Counted from the first letter of the stretch, positions 40,185-55,137 are shown. The stretch is 64,000 nucleotides of DNA from Trichobilharzia regenti (GCA_944472135.2 OX235263.1:6679517-6743516); one strand, 5' to 3'. Notes: generated by a model from the letters alone, not told the origin. Made by a program: numbers and translations.

Positions 40185-43100
40185 AGTAATTATCGGTTTA
40201 TAACTGTGGTGACGATAATCGAGAAATATATATTGAAGAAGAGCCTATATCGCTGTACTCTCTCTTTCTCTCACACACAACACCACACACACAACAAACA
40301 TACAAGACACTAATTGACAAGGGATAAATTCAATTTAGCGTTAGTCATTAAGCAAATTATTAACGATAATAATCATAACAGTATAGATTTTTTTAATCTA
40401 CAATAATTTCCCTTTGTTATTCCATATGTATTATAGAATATTGTTGTCATATCTCCTATTAATACTTGTGCATCTATGCTCCGGTGTATCTTTGTATGTG
40501 TGTATGTATGACGGTATGTACACTTTTGATTTTTGCCCTAAATTCACTACCCTTCTCCTTTTCTCCCTCCTCACTCGTCTCTCTGTCGTTTTACATTTTA
40601 AGTGTTTAACATCTCCTTTCACAAATCCCCTGTTCCTATCTCTCTCTCTCTCTCTCACTCGTCCCAATTTGACTTTATTTATATGTGACAAGGGCGTATA
40701 TACATTCAGGTATGTTGATTTATATCCGTGAGTGAACGTGCGCACACGGACGCGCTCTTTGCCTCTCTGTCATCTGTCTGTGTGTGTGTGTGTGTGTGCG
40801 TAGGCGTGACAGCTGTGTATACACGGGAAAAAAGAGTTCCATTAATAGCTCCACGGACATGCACACAGTCGGATAGATAGTTAGCTAGTTAGTTAGTTAG
40901 ATAGATAGAAGGATAGATAGATAGCTGGATGCGCAGGCATACGCTGTACCAATAACAACGATAAACGACATGATTTTCAATGCATTTATAACCATTGCAT
41001 TACAATACATTCTATTGTATTGTATTATATTGGATTAGATTGGACATATAAACAACCAACAGCGCATAGTACAGTACATTACAGTACACTGACAATAACA
41101 ATCATAATCAGGAAACGGACATTGTCGTTTGTTGTTCTGCTTTCATTTTTCGGTTCTCTCCCTGTTCCTCTTTTTAATTTCCTCATTCCATAAATAATCA
41201 TTTTGACAATTGTATTTTCGGGACTACCATTATTATTATTATTATTATTATTATTAGAATTATTACCATTAATATTGCTCCTACTACCATAAAACTGATG
41301 TTGTACAGACAATAGTTTGTGCGCAAAGTGACTGTGTGTGTATGTGTGTGCATGGGTGTATTGTCAGCTTTGACGATACTGACAAGCGATATATGTATGT
41401 AGGTTTGTATGTATTTAGTGTGTGTGTGTCTGTATTTCTATCGTACATATATATATGTGTCCATATAGTAGCGATTCTATTATTCCCAGGCATACATACA
41501 TAATACATATATACACACGTATTAATGTATGGATAGATAGACAGATAAACATACGCCCAAATATAACCTATAGAGAATATGATGTGAACGTATCTTCCCC
41601 TTTGATCTCTGAATTATAATTCTAATTTATGTTAATATTAATAGTAATAATAATAATAAGGATAATATAGCTACAGTATAATAAACATAGTTACTATTTA
41701 TTGTTCCTTTTGTCATTGTAGAATTCCTCCCCATTACTTGGAAGTGTTGGTAGTCGACGGTCACCGGATGCAGATGATCGGACAAGTCCAAATGGTGGAC
41801 TAGGTGGTGCTGGTGGAGGTAATTCCGGTCATCGTAATGGTGGAACATCCGGATGTGGTGGAAATTCCAGTAATAATCATCGTGGTGGGGATGGAGGAGG
41901 AGATGTCGGCGGGGGTCATGGTGGTGGGGGTGGCGGGGGTGGAGATCGTGGTCGATCGTCTGATAATTCAGGAGGTGGTGGGCGTACTGCAACTAATAAT
42001 AATCAACATGTTATGGTTGATCAAGGTGGTGGTGGTGGTGGTATAGGGCGCCAAAATCATAATAATCTTCATCAGCATCATAATCAACAACAGCAACACC
42101 AACATCCGCATTCTTCACTGACGCATATGTCACAGAATCTGTCACAATCTAATACCCCAATGTCTCGTAGTCATGGTAATGCAAGTCAAGATATGAATAG
42201 TGAAGCAGGTAATGGTACCTAAATTATACTACTTTGTCTGATTTATTTTATTTAATTTTCAATAATAATAATAATTTAATTATAATGGACATACATCTCT
42301 CAGGATTCACATAATGAGTGGTCAGTTTGTTTCATTGAAAACCAACCAGGGAAGTGATTGGACAACTGTTTCGTCCTAATTTAGAACTCTTCTGAAGGAG
42401 GCATTCATCCCAGCCCTGAGAATGTCAGAGATCGAACCATTGAGCTTCAGGTTACGATGGGGGGGGGTGCAAAATTCAATAACCTGTGAATTCCAGATTG
42501 CATTACTTCGTGTTGTGGCGCTATCGCCAGAGAGTGGAAGATATGAAAAGATTAGCTGTCTTTGATCATAGGTGCCTGCGGTCTGTCTCCTGTGTGAAGT
42601 GGTATGATAAAGTAAGCAATATTGAGGTTAGGCGTGGATCGAGTGCTAGGTAGGTGGGAGGGGAAATTAATAGACGAGGCTGTGAACATGCACAAGAACG
42701 TCGTTCTCTTATATAACTGTTATTCAACATTGCATTGCTTTTTTTCTTCTTCAAATTACCCGCCTTTACTTCGGACGCATTTGATTGGTCGATAGAGATT
42801 TGTCATGATCTTTTGGGATACAATAGTTTACAATAGTTTACAGTATCCCAAAACTTTGATGAAAGAGCTATCTATGTAGTGCTTCCAACTTTTGAGTAAT
42901 TCTTCCCCTAGTATTGATTTTTACAGATTAAGTAGGCTTAGGTTGATCACCTAGTTGAAACCCCCAGCTCTCAGTTACGTGAATGGCGGTGATAGTGATG
43001 CGTGAGGAGACAAAGACAATTAACAACACCATTAACAACACATTTTTTGTTCATTTGATTCCCTTGATAAATTTCGATAAAGAAAGGAAGACGAAATTTG

Positions 43101-46100
43101 CAGTATAAAATGATATTGACATCATTCTATTTCACAGGTTCTCATCAGCTGCACACCACTACCTGAAATTACAATGGTTATGTAGACGATAATGACATAC
43201 TTTAATGTTTAAGTGGTAGGAGAGAAGAGATACTATAAAACTGATGCATCCAAGATGAAAGTATTACAATTATTTTAGTTTAAGATTTCATCATCAAGTT
43301 ATACGCTTTTAAAATTGAAAAGAGAGGGGAGGGGTAAGACAGAAAACAGAAAAATTGTTTGACAGAACAGTGTTAGCTTGTAGAACATATTCCAAAAAAC
43401 CTATGCCTCAAAGGAAGCAAATATTCTCAGAGTGTTGATACCGGACATCTCGTAGAGGAGATTTCTAAGTCCTTCAAAATATTAAATAGACAAAGGACAG
43501 AAAATTTACCACGATTTGTCGAAGCGATTGCAATCGAACGATTTAAACCAGACTTATACATACAGAAAGAGAGTGTGTGAATAACCTCTCACTCTCTTGA
43601 TTACATTAATTAATTAGTCATCTAATTCAGTGATCTCAACTCACTGAACAAATCTCAATCTCATAAACTGTAACCGCTTTTCTTTGCTTTGCTTTGTGAA
43701 CCTACAAATTAACATTATCTCTTAATTTTTAATGTTTTCTCTCTTACCTGTTCCCTCCTCTTTTCTACTTTGAAAGAACTTAAACTAAAATAATTGTAAT
43801 ACTTTCATTTTGAATGCGTTAGTTTTATAGTATCTCTTCTCTACCATCACTCAAACATTAAAGTATGTCTTACGGGTTGATCACGGATTGATATCAGTTA
43901 GAGAACCATTGAAAACCAGGGAGTACTGGACAGCTGCTGTTTCATCCTAGTTTGGGAATCATCGGCAGTACGCACCCACACAGTGCGATTCGAACCCAAG
44001 ACCTTCCGGTTACAAGGCAAGCTCGTATACCATTCAGCCACTGGGACCCAATTCAATGGCTCGTGAATTCTAACTTCTACTAATTCGTGATTTAGCGCGA
44101 CCCCAACCATTGTCGTTGGTGGGAAATCCATCCACACACGTGACATCTAATTGCACCTCACTGGGCACGACTTCTCACTAGAACTCAGGAAACTCCAACC
44201 TGTAGCAAGTCACTAGCGAGCATCAGATTAACTTTCTATAGTTTGGTTTGTAAGGATGGTTCTCTAACTGATATCAATCCGTGATCAACCCGTAAAACAT
44301 AACTAATCCTTACAAACCAAACAATAGAAAATTAAAGTATGTCATTATCGTCTATAAAATCATTGTAATTTCAGGTAGTGGTGTGCAGCTGATGAGAACC
44401 TGTGAAATAGAATGATGTCAATATCATTTTATACTGCAAATTTCGTCTTCCTTTCTTTATCGACATTTTTTTGTGTTATTCCACTCGATTCATTGTCACT
44501 GCTTTCACAACTGACTGATTCAACAACCACACTGAGAAACTTTTATTGCATTCGCTTCTTCTGATGATCTCCTCCAAAGTCGCCTGGTTCCAATTAGGTG
44601 GGGGGGTGGGGGGAGTCTGTTTGGCGTGTAATGTCATTAAGCGAGAGGAAACATACCTACAACAGAGGAATAACTGTTATGTTATATCATTTGAAACTGA
44701 GCAGTAATCATTATTGTTACTATTATTCTATTTATTCACAGGTGATGGAATCGATAATTCTATTGGATCAGGTGAAAATCTTGATGAATTCGACCTAGAG
44801 GAGAAATCAATTAAACGTCAAAAGAAACGTGGAATATTTCCTAAAGCGGCGACAAATATTATGCGTGCATGGTTATTTCAACATTTATCAGTAAGTGTTG
44901 GAAATGAGTGAACGTTTGTGTGTTTGTGTGTGTGTGTGTGGGGGGGGGTGAGTGAGTGTATATATTATAAGTTGTGTTGCTGTGACTACAGTTAGCATTA
45001 TTATACTAAGCATGTTTCAGGTATGCAATTGACTCCTTTATCCCACTGAGTTCCCCAATGAAGCATAGAGCTTCATGTCTGGGATCTTGAGCTTACTACA
45101 AGGACTGTGTCAATCGGGGAAATGAATTCTGGGCAACATGTGTGTGTGTGATTGGAATAATAGAGAAGATTTGTAGCTTAGGTGGATGATTTGCAATTAG
45201 CAGTGTTCTCTGAGCTGGTTGGTTTAGTTGAGGAGCTTTCGTCGTTCGTCCTTCTGGACAACATCCCCGCCTTCAGCGCAATTTTTAGCATAAAGTGAAA
45301 TGATTTAAATTTTTCCATGAGTGATAGAATTGCATCTCCCGAAAACCATCATTTTCTATTGACTTGGATTTTAAACTTTCTGGTCACCTGATTTATTTTT
45401 CATCCGTTGGTATATTTGGTCTATATTAACGTGTTTGTTAATTGCTGATTCGTTTGAGTACCAGGCTTCTAGGAGTCCGTTGACTGTACTTTTGGTGTTT
45501 CCTCTGTCTAAGATTTCGACATTATCCCAATCACCAAATCAGTGTCCATAATTATCTACATGCATTGATAAGAAACGGGAATATATATCGTGTCTTTTCA
45601 TGGCTGATTTGTGTTCCTGGATTCTGATTCGAAGGGGACGCCTTCTATCACTGAACAATGGAGACACTAAGGTATACTGTGGTTTATTTCATGAGTAGGC
45701 GGCAAAATCAGTGTGGATTGGACAACAGGTAATTTCTCTTCAGATAGCATTTACACACAAATGCCAGAGATGGTGACTGAATGCATTTCAACTATCAGAA
45801 GTTCTGTAATTGATTTATTTCATAATGATTAATGCTGAGATATGATTAACCCTCAGTAGTTTTGATTGGATACTAGTAGCTAGTGTGATGTGTCAAGTCC
45901 TTATTTGGTGCAGACTGATTTTCATTAGTCAGGTTTGCAATGTGGCCACCATTCTAAGTAGCTCACCATCACTATCCACTACAGTCCTACAGGAGGTCAA
46001 TCGCGAGCCAGCCCAAATAGCTCAGTGGTAACGTCTCTGACTGCAGTACTCACTGGGTGACGTGGGTTCGAATCCAGAGAGGGGGATATGAGTTCCTTCA

Positions 46101-49100
46101 AGGCAGTTGCAGATACGCCTTGCTGATTGCTGAGTGCCAAATTAGCACAAAACCTAGGTCAAGCAAGGCGTCCTGTGGCCGATTGCCTCTAACCACCTAA
46201 CCCTCAGTAGTAATGCGTGTTTCTTCATACGATGTATCTGCTTAACACACACACACACAGTTCACTACTCTCCATGAATATGGAGCAGATACATTTGCAG
46301 AAAGTATGATGATCAAGCAACATTTAACCACCAATCAGGTATTACACAGAAGAGGCCTTCGTTAGAGATGATGTGCTTCGGTAGTTCATCAGTCATGCAC
46401 AAATATATCAGGTTTAATCCTCAGAAGACTTACTTACTCCGAACCCTTACCTAGTACTCCACTAGCCATATGTAAGTTTCAAAAAATTGAGGGAAGGTCC
46501 GAAGTAAGTTTGGAGAAAAAGACACCATCACTGTCGTTGGCGTCAGAAACTCTATATTCACGATTACAGGATTTCATCATGAGTTGACATTGGTTAGACA
46601 ACCATTGGAAAACCTGCAAGGAGTACTGGACGGCTGTTTCGTCCTAGTTCGGGAATCTTCATCAGTATGTACCCGCCGAGAGAGGTTACAAGGTGAGCTA
46701 CCTCGTATACTATTAAGCCATTAGGACCCAATCCAATGGCCAACCAATGAATTCTAACTGCTGCCAATTCACGATATAGCTCAACCATTAGCCAATATCA
46801 TCCGTGGGGAGTACTTGTCTTCACACCTGACCTTCTGTACCCTACTGGTCACGACTTCTCACTTTTCACTGAGATGTGTAAAGGAATTACGAAAAAGTAA
46901 AGAACAGACGTAACAATTGTCTTTAGATGGTACAACAAATAACGATTTAAATGTTAGCCAGGCAGCTTAAAGGAACAATAATAATATGACTGACTATTGA
47001 TTAGCTGAAATAAACCAATCAGTGAAATATTAGTCTCTTTTCTATTAAACTACTTATAAACGATATAAGTAGGCTACAATTTTCAGTTCCTCCAAGGGAA
47101 TTTTCTTTTTCTATACGTTGTATATACATATTTATGACAATTTTCTTCTACTTTATATATTTTTAAAAACAGCATCCCTATCCATCTGAAGAACAGAAAA
47201 AACAGTTGGCCACTGATACCGGTTTAACCATCTTACAAGTTAATAACTGGTGAGTTCATGTGCTTTCTCTATTTGAGCAGTCATCTATATATATGTATAT
47301 ACATTCGTGAAGAATCACCACACAAACACTAATACAAAAAATAGGCTAAATTTCTTTCGAACACTCACAGATTTGGCTTGTTCAGATGGATTTCGATTGG
47401 GGGACTTGTGGACCATGTGGCGAGGGTTTGGATGACACACGAGAAATAACTTTAAACGCTTTGTTATAGTGAGTCGCTTTGATGTCCAGACACTATCAAC
47501 GAGATGAGCTAGCATTGAACTGCATATATAGCAGCTTTATTCTCACCTTTGCTAAACCAAGATGGGAGGTGTTCAGAAATCTGATGACGTTGAACTCCCC
47601 TGATCATCCGCAGTTAAACTGGTAAATACACATGGAAGAGGCGAAACAATGCAGTATGCCTTTATTTATTGAACTAAGTATTGATTGACTAGCGAATATA
47701 CAGCATAGCTTAGCTGCGTTGAAAGTCCTTTTTATGGGCCTTCTAACATCATCCATGAATTGGAATTTCAAGAAGACTAATTTTTTCGGAAAACTGTGCA
47801 CCTTCAACCTTGTACATTCTGAGTTCATGTGCTTGTTCACGAAAATAGCCGAGTTTAACCGAGTTCTTCGTTCAGTGCCTCATATGAACAGATAACTCTA
47901 GCTAGCCCAGTGAATCAGACATCTAACCAGATTACTTTGTGTAGTGTAGAGGTACGAGGCCCACAGATGTGAGCATATTTTTCTGTGGAAACGTTTAGAT
48001 ATTATCCCCTCTGTTCGTCTAGTCATAAAGATACCCATCCCCTTCTAAGTGAGTACGTGGGAATTTTTTGGAAAGTTGGTTTAGCGCAGGGGCTCTTTTC
48101 GGCGGAATATTCATTTCCCTCTTCAGCTGTACAGTCACTTTTATATATATTCAATCTCCTTTTGACGAAAAAGGATAATAACAAACGTGATGAGTTGTCA
48201 CAAACATATTCGTTAATATATCAGTCAATGTATAAGAGGAGTTGATTAAGTGTATTATAGTTATGTAATAGGATGAATAATTTAATGGTGAATGAGTTGT
48301 ATTCAGGATGCTCCTAGAAACCAACGGAAATATGGAATTATGTAAGAGTTGATTATGGATTGATATCAGTTAGAGAACCCTGTGCGTCGGTGGCATAGTG
48401 GTTAGGATTCTCGCCGACCATGCACATGGTCCGGGGTTCGAGCCCGCACCGACGCACACCTGATATCTATGGTAGGCCTGCAAAATTTGGGCTACCGATA
48501 TCCATGCTGAAAATTCCATACTTGTACCGAAAATACAGTGTGGAATCAAGCTGTAAATCAAATAAAAAAACCCATTGAAAGCCAGCATGGAGTACTGGAC
48601 AGCCAGCTGTTTCATCACTCTAGTTTGGGAATTATCGGAAGTCCTCACCCGCTGGGACTCGAACCCAGGATCTTACGGTTACAAGGCAAGCTACCTCGTA
48701 TACTCATTCAGCCACTGGGACCCCACCTGATTCAATGGCTAACCCATGAATTCTAACTTCTACCAATTCATGACTTTGCGCGATCCCAACCAATCATTGT
48801 CGTCTGTGTGACATCCATCCTCACACGTTACATTTTTTATTTTTGGAATTTTCCGGTTTTTGGTACAAGTATGGAATTTTCAGCGTGGTTATCGGTAGCC
48901 CAAAATTCGCAGGCCGACCATAGATATCTGGTGTGCGCCGGTGTGGGCTCGAACCCCGGACCATGTGCATGGTCGTCGACCATCTGGATGGACCTCACTG
49001 TTCAGTACTCCCTGGTGGATTTCAATGGTTCTCTAACTGATATCAATCCGTGGTCAACTCGTAAAAGCATAACTAACCCTTACAAACCAAACTATAGAAA

Positions 49101-52100
49101 ATTATGTAACAGTTCTAAAGAAATACAAGAGTTATCAACGGTTAGAATAACAGACAAACAAACAAAAATCAATTCTTTAGAAATCAATAAGGCTGTTACC
49201 ATGACAATAGAAGTGATTGAATAATTTACTTTTGTACTCAAAGTTGCAGACTTTCTGTTTGAGAATGGCTAAGGCTTCAGTAGTGAAAAGGGGACGAAAA
49301 CGTACTGTCTGTCTTTGACAAACTACTCATCTTCACTTTGTAGATTACCCCGAAAGCAGGCGTTTTTTTTTGGCATGGAATGCTGATGATCAGTATTGAC
49401 AAGGTGTTTGATTTGATCACACTGTCTATAGAGTCACTACTACCTTTCTGCATCCATGCGGTAGAACCCTTTTAGACAGGATACGGGTTGAATGACCGAA
49501 GTACCAGGCTCCACTGCAATATTTCAAAAGTGTATCTATCTCCAGTACATACTGTCTCTCTCTCTCTCTTTTGGTTTGACACTGGTAACTAGTTTGATAT
49601 GTCTAGTCCTGTCTTTGGTGCAGACTAAATTCTATCAGTCAGCCAAGTTTGCAATGTGGCCATCATTCTAGGTAGCTCGCCATCACGGTGCACATTGATT
49701 TTATGGTATTAGATGGTTAGAGGCTATCGACCACAGGAAGCCTTGACTGTACCTAGGTTTTGTGTTAGTTAACACGACTCAGCAAGGCGTATCTGTGATT
49801 TGAACTCGCGTCACCCAGTGAGTGCTGCAGTTAGAGACGTTACCACTAAGCTCTCAGAAGGGATATGAGTTCCTTCAAGGCGGTTGCAGATACGCCTTGC
49901 TGACTGACTGGTGTCAGTGCCAACTAGCACGAAACCTAGGTCCGGGTAAGGCTTCCTGTAGCCGGTTACCTCCAGCTACACACACACGCACTCTCTCTCT
50001 ATATATATAGACAGTACATGAAATTTACGTCAATCACGCATCCGGTTCAGAGTTCGACTCCCGGTCAATCAAAGAACTCCTTAACTTTACCTAGTCGATA
50101 GAAAGCCATTACTAGTGGAACTTCAAAGTTCATTATTAGTTATAAATCCATTCTGAATGAATATCTTTCATTTAGACCAAAATGAAATGATAGTACTCCT
50201 GAGGGTAATCCATTGACCACCTCTAAACACGTACACACACACACACACACAAACAAACAAACAATAAATTTTGTTGATACAGTGATTCATTTCTTCAAGT
50301 CTCTTGAAGTCATTTTACTAATTTTCTTTACAGAATTAATTAATATCTTGGAGATAAATTCTATAATAATGAATGCTATTCAGCCTATGGGCAGAGAATA
50401 ACAATATTAAAAATAGGATTAAAAAATAATACTAGTAAGTACTACTAATATTAGTAGTATAAATAACCCGACGCTTCGATTATCGTGTTTCTTTTCGGCA
50501 TCTTGGCATCTCTGTCTATTTGTTCTTATTCTTAAGGGCATGACAACAAACTAATGCGCTCGCTCGTGACACACACACACACAAACAAAGAGAGTGATAC
50601 ACTCAGATAAATTTCAAAAGAAGGAAGTCGGGTGTTTGTTTTTAGAGAATTTTCTGACTTTAGAGAGGGAGAGAGAGGAATAGTAGATTCTATTAGGCAG
50701 GAAGCAGGATTACAAGGAGAGAGAGAGAGAAAAAGAGGTTTTTCGAAGGGATAGAGGTTATACAATCATAGAAAGGATCTCCTTTTCATGTTAAATAGCC
50801 GATAGTAATGTGGGGGAGGCGGAGCGGGATGGGGCGGGACGGGACGGAGGACGAGGAGTGGACAGATAATCCCAATTGTAAACAAGAATAAAGAATAAAA
50901 GAAACTAGGGCAGAAACTGAATTTTTCTCTAGAAGATTTTTGAGAAAATAATCAATGAATACAGTAATTATTTGACATCATTATTTATTAATTTTTTTTA
51001 TCACGAAGCGATTTCGGCTGACTGAGTAAGTTACAAACTGGAACTGTGCACATAATTGCATCGGTTCAGGTTGGTTTAATGGACATAGAAAAGATCACAA
51101 AGACTGAGCGTATCTGTGCAATGGAGAACAAACTTGAGTCACACCTCCAGCAATTAGTTTTTATTGATTCCGAAGATTCCAGGCAGGCAGCCTATACCTC
51201 ACCCATATGTGGCTGACTGAAACAGATGCGGATTCCATTCCCCCAACGACTCATTAAAAGGTTGTGTGTGTGGATCTATCAATACCAACATGTAAAACAA
51301 CACTCTCAGCCTTATTATTATTATTGTTCCCTTGGGTTCCCAGTGGAACATAGGGCCTCAACTGCACGTCTGCACTTGCTTCTGTCTTCTGCTGTCATCT
51401 ACTTTTCACCTGCATCCATGTTAGTCTATACTGTTTCAACTCCTCCTCACACGATCTCCTCCATCTCACCCTTGCACCGATGACCCACTCGCCTCTTTCC
51501 TTTAGGGTTCCAATCCAGCAATGGCCTGACACGCGCGCGATGTCACTAACTGGCCTCCTCAACGAGTGTCCAGTCCATCTCAATCCACTTTCTCCAACTG
51601 CATATGTGTTGGTTGGCGATTGGTTGGTTCTTGTTTTGTTTGTTTGTTCCCATAGTTCCCCATAGTTGGTGGTTCTTTCCAGCCCGGCCCGGCCATCTGA
51701 TTGATCTTCAGTATAGAGCCAGCAGTGAAGACAGTTGTCGGTTGATAAAGGTAACGTCTGCAACAGGCTGTTGGTGGAAATATTCTTTGTGACTCACCCA
51801 CCAAGTTTCTGATCCGTTCCGTATAGAAGAACTGACTAAATTGACCTTGTTTGTATTGAAAATCCGACTGAATTTTGTTGTTGATTCTGGCTGGCTGAGT
51901 GACGAAGATTGGTGTCCAGATTGGTTTCAGTTGGTTGATGATGAATGTGTGTGTTTCTCGCCTGCCTTCCCGATTCTCGCTCGATTTGACATCCTCGTCC
52001 ATTCCCCTGTAGTTCAGACACCACGACAATTAGGAATATCAACGTGGGTGATAATAAGCACCCTTGTCTGACTCCTGTGTTTACTCCAAACCTCTCGCTG

Positions 52101-55100
52101 AGTTTTCCGTTGTGGATGACTTGACATGTACCGTTGTCGTACAGCTGTTGAATAAGGTTGATGAATATTTGAGCGCTGCACGCCGTAGTACTCGGGTAGT
52201 TTCCGAATTACTTCGCGGTCATCGCTGTCTGTCGAAGGCCTTCTCAAAGTCAATAAAGTTGAGGTAGAGGTTTGATTGTCATTCCATGCTTTGTTCTGTG
52301 ATGATGATGCGTAGAGTTGCAATTTGATCCTCTCAGACCTAAGGATCCTTCAGTGAACTCAAGGAATGACGAAAAATGTCTCCGTGTGGGCGTGTGTGTG
52401 TATGTGCGCGTTTGTTTCATTATCATTTTTCCCCTCATCATTTTGTTTATTTCTGTGTTGTTTCTCCAGGTTTATTAATGCACGAAGACGTATTGTTCAA
52501 CCAATGATTGATCAATCGAATCGAGCAGGTATGTTCTTGCTTCTAAAATGCATATTGTTACTTATTGTCATTTTATCTAAAAACAATAATTACTACTTAT
52601 ATTAGTAGTACTAGTAGTATTGTAGGGAAAATGGATGACATTTTGGCGTTTGAAACATAATAGGCCCTGGGTTCGAGTCGCGGTGAGAACTTTATGATTG
52701 ACTCGTTAGAGGTTGCACGTACATCTTCTAGCTAACGAGTTCTAAGTGGGATGAAATATACATCCTGGGGGAGGGGGGAGATTGCACTTCTAGTCACCAT
52801 CCGTCGTTGGAGCATCTACGTCTTGTCATCGGAGGCCAAATACTCTGTTTAGTGTGGACTTCTCCATATGTTTATCTGTTTGTCTTTCTATCTATATGTA
52901 TGTGTGTATCTCATGCTATGCTGACGTCTTTTTGCAGAATGCTTGACAGGTTCTCCGATGCTTCACCTATTCCATATTATGATGAATATGAGTTGTCATA
53001 TGAATTAATTAATTAGCCTTAGGAGTAGCTTTCGCGTGCTCACATTACTTAATTAATATAGCTATTTGATGCCGGAAGGCGGATCAGATGTGTTCCTCTC
53101 CTCCTAGTAGAGATTCTTATCTGTTTGCTTTTTCAAGATACCTTGATTTAGATTTATTATTAGTAATACTTTGTGTTTCGAATGAAGCATGCGGCTTCAG
53201 CATCTCCACGATTGCTCATAAGTTCTCATCTCCTGCCCCCCTCCCCCCACTGTTCACACGATCTCCCCCATGTCGCCTTCCTTTAAATCCATCCAACTCG
53301 TTGTTTCTCATTCAGCTTCCACTTTTTGGTCTAGTACGTAATGTCATTCGGCGGTCTCTTCAGCATGCCTCCAATTCTTCGGTAGATTTGTTACTTATTC
53401 CTTCTTATTACGGCCATCTAATCTTCACTAGGAGGCCAGAGAAGTAGGCAGTTGTTGATGGAAGTCTACAGTAGACTACTGCAAATGCTTTCCATGAAGC
53501 AAGATAAAGAAGCATTAACTAAACGGACAGTAGTTTTGAAAATCCAGATCTTGTTTCTTATATTGAAGACTGATGTTGATCGGGTTTAACATCCTCTTCC
53601 GTGCACTGTTAGCCTGCTGTCTAGATGATTAATATTGATTGGTGTTTGTTCTTGTTGTTGCTGTTGGTGGTTGTGGTTGTGGTCGGCGTGATATCTTCAT
53701 CGCCTGTGTCTTTCTCCTGCAGAGATCTCCAGGCTTGTATGAAATTATTATTTCATTCCGTTACGTTCCAAGTGGAACATAAGGTGACTTCAAGCTAGAG
53801 CTTTGAAGTTTTGGTAACAGTGGTACTGTTAGTTTTACGCGGTGGGATTGTCAGCCTCATGCTTATCAGTCTTCCTTCTTTACCAGGCCTATAACCAGCT
53901 AAGCGAGGTTTGGAAGTGAGTTATTGATATAGGGGTATAAATCTTGGGCACTGTGGTGGTAGAGTATATAACTCCATTATAGATAAAATTTTATTTTGAT
54001 AAATCACACAGTGGTGTTATACTGTAATATTAACTGATGCGAGCACGTTTCAAGCACAAACTATTGCCACTCACTCACACAACTTTCTTGCTTCATTTAT
54101 CTACATGAGTGAAATTGATGATTAGACATTTGAATAAAAATCAATACAGGATAATGTACATTCAGAAATAATAATACGAGTGTTATTGATCAAACACAAT
54201 CAAATGGGAAATACGACGAGTGTTTTCATAGTCAAAATTAGTAACTTGTTAGAATGTTGTGATGTGCTTGAATTGAATTAAAATAGAATTTTAAGATTAT
54301 TTATTATCCTCCTGTGATTTGACTGACTGACTGACTGGTGGTAATAATATCTTCCATGCATATCTCTGGTATTTGCATTGAGTCATTTCTGTTGCAAGTG
54401 TTGGGTGTAGACTCGATGAACCAGGCACGATTCAGTAATCAATCTCTCTCTCTCTCTCTCCACCTACATAGATTACTTCTTAGAATCTTAGCCATCTCCC
54501 ACCACCCTATTGTGTGATTGTGTGTTAGCGCATGTATTGCAATTGCTGAGCTTTTTCCTAGATTACTTATCTTCATAGGTGGGGTGAATCATTGTAACCT
54601 TAGCTAAATTATTATGTGCTGACAGGCAATCTCACTACTCCTGATCTACTAGTTTGACCTACTTAGTTGACCTTACTCACAGTCATTGTAGGGTATTTTG
54701 TAAATTATATTATTTTGTTTAAATGGGTCCACCGATAGGGTCTTTTAGCCTAGAGAGCTTTTCTCTGAGTGAGTTTGTAGGTTTCTATGTCACCGTAATT
54801 CCTGCTTTATTAAGAATCCTACGTAGGGAGGGTCTCAGATGTCCCCTCCTTATATGGTATAACAGTAGATTACTTACATTCTCTCTTATTTATGTTGTCG
54901 CTACTGGTTTCAGCATTATTTTTGATTGATAACACTGAATGTACGGTATCTTATATCGATTTTTATTCAAATGTCTAATCACCATATTCGATATATCTAT
55001 TTCAGTAGTATCGTTGGCTTCTTCTCCCTCTTGTTGTTATTCTTGTTCTTGTTGAGATAATCCATAGGATTAAAAACAAGAAACATTTCTACTCCAATCT

Positions 55101-55137
55101 CCCCTCCCCTCCCCTCCGCTGCCCGGTAGTCATAGCC

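Larger units (their letters stand above)
48346..49099 (-). mobile_element. Family B SINE with two nested family C SINEs
   Basis: The composite is flanked by AATTATGTAA (48336-48345 and 49100-49109), a 10-bp target duplication. Outer parts 48346-48380, 48570-48835 and 49005-49099 are family B. Two family C elements interrupt it in opposite orientations. Confidence 0.78.

Noticed and set aside
41627..41992. 121-residue His/Asp-rich minus frame
   Set aside because: It is the complement of the Gly-rich coding exon e.
44376..44420. Intact hammerhead in the Penelope-like remnant
   Set aside because: ctgatga, gaaa and gtc are present but stem II does not pair and stem I is mismatched. I mention it only as decayed.
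46010..46075. Genuine tRNA genes (several tRNA-like segments with A and B boxes)
   Set aside because: They lack a proper anticodon arm and acceptor stem and are part of dispersed SINEs.
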